This document shows positions 1 to 10,936 of a DNA stretch of 64,000 nt, in pieces. This stretch comes from Oscheius dolichura (taxonomy: Eukaryota; Nematoda; Chromadorea; Rhabditida; Rhabditidae): positions 9,074,001 through 9,138,000 of the forward strand of contig OW051493.1 in the NCBI GenBank assembly GCA_932521035.1. Direction: 5' to 3'. Made by a program: the position numbers and the translations under genes. Each line of letters begins with the position of its first letter. Position 1 is the stretch's first letter. Below the pieces are notes generated by a model. It was not told where the DNA came from. It did not search any database and saw only the letters and a program-made list of their open reading frames with translations.

Positions 1-195
1 GGCCGGTCGACGTTCTCCTTTCACCATCCGTCCATGTTCACCTACCGCCACGGCGTCGAGGAGAAGGAAGTCAAGGGCACCCTCTTCTCCGAGAAGGCCA
101 AGACCGGCGAGACCATGGAGATTCGACAGAAAGCCGACTGGCTCTTCTCCTATGCCAAGGACAAGCGCCGGGAAGAAGACACTGCCCAGAAGTAG
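1..195 (+). CDS. 3'-terminal exon of an unrecognised gene (partial)
   Basis: Frame 1 is open from the first base to a TAG at 193-195, giving 64 residues. The peptide is charged and hydrophilic, with a Lys/Glu-rich C-terminus ending DKRREEDTAQK and no membrane segment in the part seen. Third positions are strongly G/C-rich, like the other confident exons. A polyadenylation-like AATAAA follows at about 246-251, which supports a real + strand gene end. The gene converges on the minus-strand PTB-SH2 gene that ends at 417. I do not recognise the family; the upstream part lies outside the window. Confidence 0.6.
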   Translation, partial: GRSTFSFHHPSMFTYRHGVEEKEVKGTLFSEKAKTGETMEIRQKADWLFSYAKDKRREEDTAQK

Positions 196-416
196 CCAGC
201 GATTAGTTTTTTTTTCATTTTTCATGATCCAATCTGACTTTTTGTAATAAACTGTGACAAAAAAGTCTTGTTCATCTTGTATTTTTCAGAATAAGCGACT
301 ATTAAACAGTTTTATGATCAAGAATAAATGTCTATATACAAAAAAAAAGAGAATAAAATAATATTTCACCGGTTAGATAGATCAAATTTGGCTTTTTCTT
401 CCGCTTCCTTCTGTTT
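196..416. other. Short convergent 3'-UTR interval
   Basis: AT-rich sequence between two tail-to-tail genes. It holds an AATAAA at about 246-251 for the + gene. For the minus gene only a weak CATAAA-like signal is seen near 310. Confidence 0.4.
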
Positions 417-3400
417 TCAGTCCAATTCAAATATCCTGGAATGCCGCGCGGTGCTGATCGGCCTTCTACGGGGAGTGGCATTTTGGCTGTACCAGTCGGG
501 AATCCGATTCTCATCATAGTAGCCACGAGAGGCCCTGTGCTCTTTATAAGTAGGGATCTCCCTCTTCTGGGGTGGCGGGGGCTGCTTCCAATCTTCTTTA
601 TTCCACTGGACGAAGGACAAAGTGACCGGGAGCTGCTCCGGCAGGACGGAGTGATGGGTGACGAGCATTTGGAGCGTGGGGAACATCTTGGGGAAGCCCT
701 GGAAAGCTTGAAATAAGTATGGGCTTATAAATATATAACATTTTCGAGCCGGGCACAACGCAGCAATTGCGCGCAGTGCATTGTGGCGCACCCTACAAGC
801 AAGAACATCGCGGGTTCGATTCCCGGCGAAGTAAAGTCTTTTTGCTATTTTTTTCAAACGCTCCAGGCCCTACAGTATGCCCTTTCCTGCCTGTCAGCCC
901 CTGTCAAAATGTCTCCTTTGTCTCAAAATCAAACTGTTTCCCTCCCTCACCCCGTTCTAATTAACCACGATCCTCCGGACTCACGCCCCCGTCAAGGACC
1001 CCCCGTGCGCAATTTCAGCTACTCGCCCCAGCCAGCTTATGCTAATTTCGAGTGGCTCACCTTGATCCGATAGCCGGCCTCATTCCTCACAATCACATAA
1101 TGGCTAATACAGGAGGCGTTGTGATTCGCGGGAACTTTGACAGACAGCACCAGGCAATTCTTCTTCGACTCCGAGAGCCGGACCACAAAGGCGCCATCCT
1201 CGTGTTTCAGTAGGTTACGGACAAGCAGTTCTCTGAAAATGGAAATGATTAATGAAATAATTAGGCCGTTTGAATTCAGAGATGAGTCGGTGTGTGTCGG
1301 CATGCTAATTAGCTCGGGTAAGCCACCTGCTGCGGTCAGGGAAGGTTCGCCAAAGGCCAATTAATTCCGTCTGGATGACCATAAAAGCAGGAAGATTACC
1401 TAGAGCCAAAGGGGGCGCATACCTATGAAGGGGAAGGAGGGCCATTTTCTGGTTTTTTGGAGGGTTTAGGCTACTGAAATCTTAGCAGAGTCGTCAGGTA
1501 TGGAAAAATTTCGGGAGAATGGAATTTTGGACCGTTTATTAGGAAAGGGTGCCTGGCCAAAAAAAAACAAATTTTCTTGTCAGGCTACCGTAATCTTGAA
1601 TTATGAGGTTTTTAGAATGATCAGGGAACAGAAAAGACCGCTACGACTGGGACTTGCACCGGTGATAGTTCGAAATTCCCTTTATAAGGGATCGGAAACG
1701 CCTAGATCCCGCGAAACGGGCAATGGATCCATTTTCCCGGATTTACAGGGTTCAAGCTACCGTAATCTTGAGCTGAAACGGGTTTAAAATAGTCCGGCAA
1801 GAGGAAACTTTGAAAAATTGAGAGGCCAGACACTGTAACCCGCTCTTTTTGAGCTCTTGCCACTTTTAGGGGCAGTTTTTCTGGACAAAATCGGTCCCAA
1901 GGCGCTGACTTCTGGGTAGTTTTATTCAAATTGACCAGGTAGAATAAGGTCATTGGTACTCGGTTGATCACCTGCCTCCATATGTTTGACTGCCTTTTTC
2001 CATTAGTGAACCCCCTAATTTAGCGAAGCCCCCGAGTTCCCCTCCCCCCTTGGGTATATGCGCAGGTGCCGGATTAACCACCTCCAGTGACCGTCATCTC
2101 ATCAACCTGCTATCCCCCTAATTGCCGTTTTGTTTCTTTAAACGGGGATGAGTCCCTTACCTGCTGGGCAGCTTAACAAAGTAGTTGACATTTTCCAGCT
2201 GTGATCGGAGCAGCTCGTCCACGGGGTAGATGTTCTCCCCGATTTCTTTATCATAGACAAGAGCCAGCAGGGGCTGCTGGTCCGTGGAGATTTTACTTAG
2301 CCGACTGCTGGGGATCGGCTCCTCCGGGACGGGAGACGCCGTGGAGACTGTCCTCGTGGAGGGAGTCTCCGGGAAGAGGGTCTGCAGCGGTTCGAAGGAC
2401 GTCACCTAAATAATACTGTAGACCTTTTAAAAAAGCGATTATCTATTCCGCTCAATTTCCCCCTCCCGCGATGACCCCCGACAGAACAATGGCCCCATCC
2501 GGGCGGACACTGTTTTTGGCAGCCGCCCCTCTTCGACTCTCTCGCGCCTCTTGCGCCATCGAATTAATGATCTGTGTCTCTGCGAAAAGCGACCCTACCA
2601 GTTACGTAAGCTGGCCAGACGCAAATTGATCCCAACTAATATTTCGCCTAGCTCCTGGGTGAGGTCGCCAGAAGGTGGGCACCTTGAGGTCATCCCCTCC
2701 TGGAAAGAAATGGGGCACCTTCTTCTCACATTAATAGTGTGAACAGCTCCCCTCTACTTTTGTATAGGGGGGAGGGGGGCAAAGAGAATAGAAGACCACC
2801 GATGACCTGAGTACTTGAACCAGTTATGTAAATAATCAAAACGTGCTGGTGGACCACCTAGGGTGCGGAGGACTCGCGCAACACACACTTGTTCTAATCG
2901 TAAGATATAAACTGGCGAGGGAGAGCCAGCGGAAATTGAGACACCTACCCGTTTGTGAGCAGAATTGGAGATGGTAGCCGAGGAGGAGAAGCGCTGGAAG
3001 GCGGAGAAGACGGCCGAGACGGGGCGACGCTTCCTAAAAAGGGGATTTTAGAAAAAGATAAGGGGATGTTTTGACTACCTCTTGGCTGATTTTTCGTCCT
3101 CAGTGACAGTTCCGTCCTTGCCGCCGCGGCCCATCAATCGGCTCAAAAAGGCTGAACTGCTAGCCCGCTTCTCGGACATCGACTGAAAAAGGAGGCAACT
3201 GTTCGACAGACGGGAGAAGAGAGAGTCGTAACAATAACACTAAGACTAAGTGTGCCGGTCAGTGGCTCATAATATGCTCGGGGGAGGTTAGAAGGACCAT
3301 ATTGTCGTTGGTGGTAATAAGAAGGGTAAACAATTCCAGCCGTGTGAAGGGAGCCACGCAACTGGAGGGAGATAACGGGAAGGGATAGACCGGCATTATG

Positions 3401-6400
3401 GAAATTTACACTTGATAGAGGGCTCTAGAGCTGCTGTACTGTCTAACTGTGGCTGGTAAACGTTCTAACGGTGGCTGTTAATTTCGAAAAATACGGCTAA
3501 AAAGATGTCAAAAGTTTATTTTTCCTCCCTCGTTTGTCAAAATGTCATGTTCTCCGCGTCCCCCATATTTTTTCATGTCTCTTTCTCTTTCGGTCAGTGT
3601 CTGCCATGGTCGTTGGCCCCGATCATATCCCCTCTCTCTCCTCTCCTGCACCGTGTCGCCATAAAAGCGCGGATGGCCGTAAACTGCGGCGCGGCAAGTC
3701 TCACAAGTGGTCATCTGCTATTATGATTGAGTTACAAAGACGAGCCGGAGCGGGAGGAAGGGTGGGGGGTTAAAGTTGTAAAATTGAAGGGGGAGACTCA
3801 CCTGGACCGGGGTACTTGTCGAGTTGACTTGGGCTAGACGACTTCGGGCCAGCGCGGCTTGAAACGCGCTGCCTAGCACGGCCTCGATCTCTTCCACCTG
3901 CATAAATCACGTTAAGAGAGTCAAAACAACACAGAAGAATGTCTCTTTTTCTTTTTTAGTCCCTTGAATTTCTACCGTAACCCCGTGAACTGTCAGGAGG
4001 GATAAATGACATGAACATATTGCAACCTCATTTTTAATTGCGGGAGAGCCTTTGTTCCCGGCTGACAGGAGGGCAACGGTATCAATCAAATTGATTTAAA
4101 CTGGAGGACAGGGAGGCGGATAGGGCACCGGGCAGGGGCCACTAAGGCGCATTCCCGGGCACACGTTCCAGCCTGGCGCTTTTTCAGTGCAAGAGGTTTT
4201 TAGACTAATTACAGTATGCCCAGTGCCATCTGGTACTGGAAAAGCGGAAAGTTGGCGCGCCTCCCCCAAAAATGCGCCTTACTGACCCGAACCCCGTGTT
4301 GAGGTCCTGGAGAGAAGCAAACGAGAAAATAAGGTCTTCCAATTGTGGTCGAGCTTATCTCGACATTAAATCGGCTGGCAGGATTCCAATAGGGTCAAAT
4401 GTCGAAAGAAAGGCGGACGAGATCGTATCTGCCAACTCGGGGAGGATGGCGGGAATTGCCAGCCGGCTTCTCTTTGTCCCCCTCCTTCTCCCTCGACTCG
4501 GCCCCCCCCCCCCCTTACTCTCCAAGGGCACGAAAAAAACCAACTTTTCGGTTTGTGGCTGTCCTCCTCCCTAATCAGAGGCTGTCCCCCGGGTTTTTTT
4601 GAATTCCAACCGGCTGTCTCTCTACAGAAGGGACAGCTGTCCTCCCCTCTCCGAGATGACAAGACAGTCTAACTAATCACCCCCTCTCCCAGCCGGTCAC
4701 CTGTCTGACTCAATGAGAACATCGTTTCTCTACTCACGTTATGACTCTCCTGTGTCCGAAAAACATGACACAGCCGTCTGTAGGTCTGTCCCGCTGGCTC
4801 CAGGGCGATGTAAGCCACCTCGCGGAGACGCGGCCTTCCAACGACGCTGACGACTCGTCGAAGCGAATGAGATAGGATTAATTCCTGAAAGAGGGGGATT
4901 ACTGGCTGTTAACCTTGACAATGTCATGTCGGACACCGGATATCGAGACGGTAATTGAGACTCTTCACGGCATGCAACAAGCAGATATCAGTCATTTTTG
5001 GGCGGTCAGTCAGTCGGGTTGGAGGTCATCGCGGCTGGGATTAAGCCGATTCAAAAGAGGGACAGAGAGAGGATTATATGGTTTGTTTGAGTCGGAGTGA
5101 CTTTCTCGTAGAGGAAAAAAACAAATAGAATGTCGAAAAAAGACAAATAAGGTCAGCGAAGCGAGGGAAGGCGCGTTTCGCCCGGGAAAACGCCAAAAAC
5201 TGCTGAAAATGACCAATCCACTATTTTTTTAAATCTCCAGCATCCGTAGAGTCTCGGCAAGATGAAAATATAAAAATTTTGCGAATTTTAGCAAAAATAA
5301 ATGTTCTGCCGAGGTTTTACGGGTACGCGCGCGGAGTAAAAGGTCTTATAGGGGGTTTCCCGGCGTTTGGGCGAAACTGACGGAATTTTAGGGTAAATTT
5401 TTGAATTTTTGAGGTTGTGACGCATTATCACACCCTTTTAAAGCCCTTCCCATGTGTACCGCTCTCGTGTTTCTTTCTTCTTCTCCTCCCCTCCCTGCTT
5501 GTCTCTCTGTGTGCCTCACAATTAGTGCGCAACAATACATACCGGCCTCTTTGACCGCTCGTTAATTATTTAAGCACTCGCTCTCTGCGTGTGTTGCATA
5601 TCTCTTTGCTTGCTTCTTTTTGTTTGTCCCCAGTCCGATCGGATCAGAACACTGCCACTTACGTCGTCCGAATGAACGCGAACACCGAGCATGGAGACGG
5701 CGATAACGGCCGGGGTGGCTTGGCAGCTGGGGAACTTATCCAGACGGAAGGCCACATGATCTGGAGTCGTGTTGGAGATCGGGAAGGAGCCAAGATACTG
5801 AAAAGGATAGAATTATGGGATGAAATATGACCCAGGGGGAGGGTAATTTGTCTCTGCTCGTTCCTCGCCCCCCTCTCAATCGGGGGCACCTTTTGTGTTA
5901 CAGTATCAATACAGCCGAGCCTAGTCGGCCGGCAGCTGTTCAAAGAAATTGGATAGCCCCTTTGGGGGTGTGGTGTGATTTGAACGCTTCTCACGGCTAA
6001 CTGCCATGTCATCCGAAGGCTGCCTCCTCCCTCAGTTGGCTGGCAGAGAGACGGCCACCTGGTGGCAGACGATATCATCTCCGACCACAACAGCTGGTCG
6101 GCGAGGTAGTTTCGGACCCCTTTTGGAGGAGAGGAAGAGGGCATTTACAACCGGACCATTGACTGGTAACCATCCTTGACTCTTTGTGTTTATTGCTCGG
6201 GTAAGCACTGGGGAGACCGCCGCGAGACAACCAATTCACAAGGACAAGACAAATATGGAGAGGAGGAGGAGGAGGACAAGTGCTTTGCTCTCCTTTTTGA
6301 AAGGGATAACCAGCCCCTGGGATAGATTCTTCTTGACAAGATTTTGACAAAAACGTGAGGGCATGCCACCTGTGAACTGCTAAGCTTTAGCTAAGCCGCT

Positions 6401-7158
6401 GCCATTAGGATGAGCTGGGGAGCCAAGAGGAGGAGGAGGAAGACGGGGCGCGCCCATTTCCGGTCATATTACAAGAACAGGGAGGGGCACTAATCCAAAT
6501 TGTATCCTTTAAACAAGAGGAGAGAGGTCTTTTTAAGGGGAGGGGGTGCCGTTCGTATAGTTGCCCTTCTGATTGTGACCAAAAGACCAAGGAGGGGGTT
6601 CCGGGGCCACCCTTTCAGGATGCCGGCAATGAGTCCCCCATATTTTGAATCATCCCTTCTAGAGGAGGGTGGGGCACTCTTTTCTAGAGGAGGCACCATT
6701 TTCCTGGTGTGGAAGAGGGGGGTGAATGCCGTTGTATATTAATATAGACACGTTCGTGCCCTCTGGCGGGGGGGGGGGGGGGGGGGGGACATGAGCAGGG
6801 CCGGGGGCTTCTCTTTCAACCTGCCGGCTATTTTCGTTTAAAAAGGAAGTGGAGAGGCCCATAACGGCAAAATAAAGTAGGGGAGAAGGTTTTTGAATGG
6901 AGAAATTTGGATGAAAATGGAGAAAAGAGGAGGAGAAGGGGAGGACGGGGAGAGGGCGGGTAAAAATGACTAAAAACGTACCTTGACATTCCATCTCATA
7001 ATAAAATCTTTATTTCCCATTATTTCTGTAGCAGAATCTGACGATGGACTGGTGGTAATGGTACTGCTTGTGTTGCTATTATGTGAGAGTGCCGTTCTTC
7101 CGCAGCGCTCACAGGGGGCGGAGTCCGGCAAGGCGGGACCGGCTGGGCCGGAGGCGCA
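417..7158 (-). CDS. PTB-SH2 adaptor protein (SH2D5/SHC-like), 5' end not resolved
   Basis: Nine phase-compatible exons on the minus strand: 6982-7158, 5663-5797, 4738-4884, 3802-3897, 3079-3182, 2949-3033, 2161-2405, 1061-1232 and 417-698, giving 480 residues. A phosphotyrosine-binding (PTB) domain starts at RWNVKYLGSF across the first junction, continues through LILSHSLRRV, and ends in the amphipathic helix VEEIEAVLGSAFQAAL. A Ser/Arg-rich linker follows. Then comes an SH2 domain reading YFVKLPSRELL, with the phosphotyrosine-binding arginine in GAFVVRLSES, and ending FPKMFPTLQMLVTHH. The C-terminal tail has several tyrosines (GYYDENRIPDWY) that could be phosphorylated. PTB followed by SH2 with no kinase is the order of SHC and SH2D5 adaptors, which couple tyrosine kinases to downstream signalling; the PTB core resembles SH2D5 more. 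An ATG at 7284 is in frame if the acceptor at 7158 is not used; otherwise a first exon lies further upstream. Introns are unusually long for this window. Confidence 0.85.
740..835 (+). other. tRNA-like sequence in intron of PTB-SH2 gene
   Basis: A strong B-box-like GGTTCGATTCCCGG sits at about 816-830, with an A-box-like stretch before it. A complete cloverleaf with matching acceptor arms could not be drawn. It is best read as a tRNA-derived repeat or decayed tRNA rather than a working gene. It lies between the last two exons of the minus-strand gene. Confidence 0.3.
5241..5326. repeat. Fold-back element, TGCACCCG hairpin family, copy 1
   Basis: The left arm (catccgtagagtctcggca) is followed about 50 bp later by its near-complement (tgccgaggttttacggg). 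It lies in an intron of the PTB-SH2 gene. Arms are degenerate relative to copies at 10799 and 34002. Confidence 0.65.
6768..6788. repeat. Homopolymer run of about 21 G
   Basis: An uninterrupted G run within an intron of the minus-strand adaptor gene. Its length may be an assembly estimate. It could form G-quadruplex structure. Confidence 0.85.
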
Positions 7159-10100
7159 CTGAAATGGATTCTGAGGACTGTTTGAGGTTGAATGTTTTAG
7201 CCCTATGTGTGGACATGAAAAAGGAAGGAAAAAGGTCATCGGATCAGATGGAACAAATGGCTCTTGTCGATAATTTACAGTCATTACGGACGGGGAGGAT
7301 GGCTATAATTGTAGCTGGCGGATAAATTCCCACCTTTGGCAATTGGGAGGCGGATTTCTTCTCGTCCTTCGACTTGTGTGGCTTTCCTAGCAGGGTTGAG
7401 ATGATTTTTGAGTACATCTGGAATTGAGAAAATCTTTAACATTTTGTTTTAAAAGCGAAAATGAGGATGAGAAGCGAAAACGAGGAAAAGAAAGGGAACG
7501 GTGGGGAGAAACCCCATTCTGGCTCGATCTTATCGGGAAAAATTGGAGATTTTCAGCCAGGAAAAACGGCTTTGCTGATAAAAAAGGGGCAGCTGATTAG
7601 GGGGCTCCATTTTCCACACGAAGAGTTCCCACAAAGCCTGCGTCCCCGAACCATCCGAGTTTTTGACCTATTCTCTTTCATTTTCCTCCATTTCTTCGGG
7701 AAATAGAGCTGGATAACCGGAACCAGGGAACTAGAACAGGCCAAAAAGGTTTCCAAAAAGGTCTGGAACTGCTTCTCCTGGGAAAAATCTGACCTGGGAA
7801 TTTATTTTGTCCATTTCCCCTCAACCGTAGCCTTATTAGGGAGAAATGCCCGAACGAAGCTGAATTCTAGACTTCTATTAAAGGTTGACTAACATCTTTG
7901 GTGATACTAACGGCAGGAGTTCAAAATTCGCGTACAGTACAAGAAAGAGGGGAGAGGAGATCCCGAGGTCACCTTCCCGGTTCTTGCTGGCTCCTAGAAA
8001 GAGAAAACTCCATTTTGAACTGGTTTCCATAGGATTAGGGACAAAAAGAGAGGTTACTGATACAAAACTGGGGCTGTTTACTGGGATGCCCACCATATTT
8101 TTTACCTTTTCGTGAACAATCCCTCACGCCAGCCTACAATCTCTGTTTCCCGGCCCACATGTTTATGTAAATCGAAAATCCAGAGCTGCAGATTGTCTGG
8201 ACAGCCGGAATGGGCTGGCCCTCAGGGACCGGGACTAGAGATCTTTATCACCTCCTAATCCTGATCTACGCCTGCTGCTTCCCGGGGCAACAATGCCCTC
8301 TGTCAAATCAGATGGGTCCCATACAATTTACCACATGCCATCGGGAGTGTCACGGCGGAAGACGATGCCCACCGCAATAGGAAGTCTAATTATCAGGAAA
8401 TATGAGGGAGATCGAGGAGGAGAGATTAGAAAGAGGGGGAGAGAGAGATTGTAAATTGTCTGGTAGGCCGGGAAGGAAGGGGAGATTCCAGGAGAAGGGA
8501 GCCAGTTGTAGTATTTCCCGGAACGGCAGCAGAGAGAAGGAACTACTCACTTGGCGCAACATTTACCGGCACAATTACACAGACAAAAACGACGCTTTGT
8601 ACTAGCCAGGAGCTTCCTTTTCCAGGAAAAAAACTACGGAAAACTAGAAGATTTTTGACCGTAGAATGGGTAGTGGAAGGTTTATTTTGATCCACACCCT
8701 GGCCCGGACCCAAGCACATTCTCTGATACTTCCCCTGAAGGGTTAAATTTTTCCGGAAACAGTTTTCTCAACAGTAACCTTCCTACAGAGGACCAGAAAT
8801 TTACTAGGGAAGCCATTGGTTCAACCAAGAAGCCACCAAAGCTAATTCTGTACCACAAACTAAAATCTGCTCCATTTTCAACCGATTTATTTTGCTTTCT
8901 ATAGGCTAAAGCTCTTCGAATTTTGGTTGAAAATGTCCTGACTGCTCAAAGACCCGTTCTGCCGGTCAGTAGACCACTGGAAAGTCCCAGGGAGCCAAGC
9001 TAGACGGGCTTTGGTACCGAGAAACGGCTTGCTCCCATTCCTGGCATTTTTGTCTACTCGCCAGGGAGGAAATGAGAAAAGGGCACCAAAATTGGGAAAT
9101 CGGAAAGGCCTGGGAGCTGTTTCACTGGTCTCAGACCTTTTTTCCAGAACGAGTCTCTTTTCCGGAGCGGAACAGTGCCCTTGTCCCAGCCTCGGATATC
9201 TATCACCGTCTTACGTATCCACCCATGCTAACAGCGGTAAGTTTTGATCACAATCCGCGTACAAATATGCGCCAGCCTTGCGCAATAAACATTCACGCGG
9301 CGACATTAGAGCTTGATACTGTGTTTTCTTTGGCAAGGTGTCGGGCGGCCATTATCCACTCGTGTTAATCTCTTCTGGACTTGTATCTAGTCGATAGAAA
9401 GGAGAAAAAGAGGCAGAAGGGAAGGTGGACAGGAGGTGTCGAGAATGGTGGTATTGAAATCTGTCGCTGATCCAGATGGCGGGTCTTTAATGGCAGCTGA
9501 CAAGATGCAGCTGGTCGAAAAAGGAAATGGATTACAGGGCGCATTCCAGAGGACAGATACTACCTGTTTTTGAGCAGAAAACGAAAAGAAAAATGGAAAA
9601 AAGGGTGAGATGCCTTCTTAGGCGCCCTCCTCAGCGCTAGGACTCACAAGGGCCGGGACAGGCTCCTATCCCGAATTAAACTTTCCTGGACTTGAAAAAT
9701 GGCAAAAGGGAGGGATTTTCATCACGATGAATAACTCGAGCACCCGATTTTTCGATGTAGGGGCGAACCTTCCGGCCAGTGGGCTCTATTGAAGGCAGAA
9801 TTGAGGGCCCAGCTTCCCATTTGGTAGAAGACAGGTTTCAGAAGATTTGGAGCTATTTTTAGGTTGAAGTGGTAAAAAATTGGTGAAATTAGGGCTAGAA
9901 GAGGCTAAAAATGAGTCCAAAAAGTGCTTACCATGTTTAGGAAGACAAACAGTGTGCAGATGCCATCAGATCGCCTTTTTTGACACTATAAACGCCACCA
10001 GGAGTAAAATTAGCCCGTCTGGGTGCTGAAAAAGTCATCAGGTTGGGAGTTATTCCCCGATTTTGGAGCTGGACCTTGTCGGAACGGAGTTACCTTGAAA

Positions 10101-10798
10101 ATTTCGACCCAAGCCTAGTTTGAACCCTATTTCAGGATCAGAATTGGAAAAAGAGTCTTGCTGCCAGTTTTGGGGCCCTTCCGAGAAAAAGAGAGCTAGA
10201 ACGTTTGAAGAAGAGATAAACAAGACTAATTATAATTAATGGCGCCTGAAATTCGTGCCCTCCGGGGCAAAATACTGCCGAAAATAATATAAAAAGAGGA
10301 CAGACAACTACTAGCAGTAGTAGTAGTTGCTCTGCTCTCTAAAAAACAAGCTGAGCCCCTGCTCCCCGGTCATGTAACTGCTAGCTTGTTGATCGAGCTG
10401 TGACTGATGGACAAGGCGCGGCTCTTCTCTAAAGAAGAAGAGAGAGTGTCGAGAGACGAGCTGCCCGAAGAACAGCTGTCCCTTTCTGCGGCAAAATATC
10501 GCTGTGAAGATTATTAGTGACCACTCCTGCCGAGCGGTGGTTAGTTTACAATTTGATGACGAGGAGGACGAGAGAGGAACTTGGGAAAAAAAGCTGTAAA
10601 CTAGGGATTCCATTAGGAAGAGAGGGGAATGTCAGCCCGTCGTTATGAGCCAACAACGGAGTGCAAATATACCAACCAACACCCCTGCCAGCCAGCTGAT
10701 GTAACCCTTTCCCCCACTAAAAAAGGTCTCCCTCTATTAAGCGGTCGGCCCCAGCTCCAGGGCGTAGGAGCTAGGAAAACGGGGAAATGTTGGGTCTT

Positions 10799-10936
10799 CG
10801 ATAGTCGTAGGCCGATCCCCTGCACCCGTAAAGTCTCGGCAAGACAAATGTATAAAGGCGTCACAGTTTTGTAACTGCTTTGAATATAGATGAACCTCCT
10901 GCCGAGACTTTACGGGTGCAGAAGGTCGGACTATCG
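10799..10936. repeat. Fold-back element, TGCACCCG hairpin family, copy 2 (best preserved)
   Basis: Perfectly complementary inner arms (TGCACCCGTAAAGTCTCGG and its complement, 10821 to 10920) surround a loop of about 60 bp. Flanking bases extend the imperfect stem outward to cgatagtc/gactatcg. No coding capacity; looks like a non-autonomous inverted-repeat element. Confidence 0.8.
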
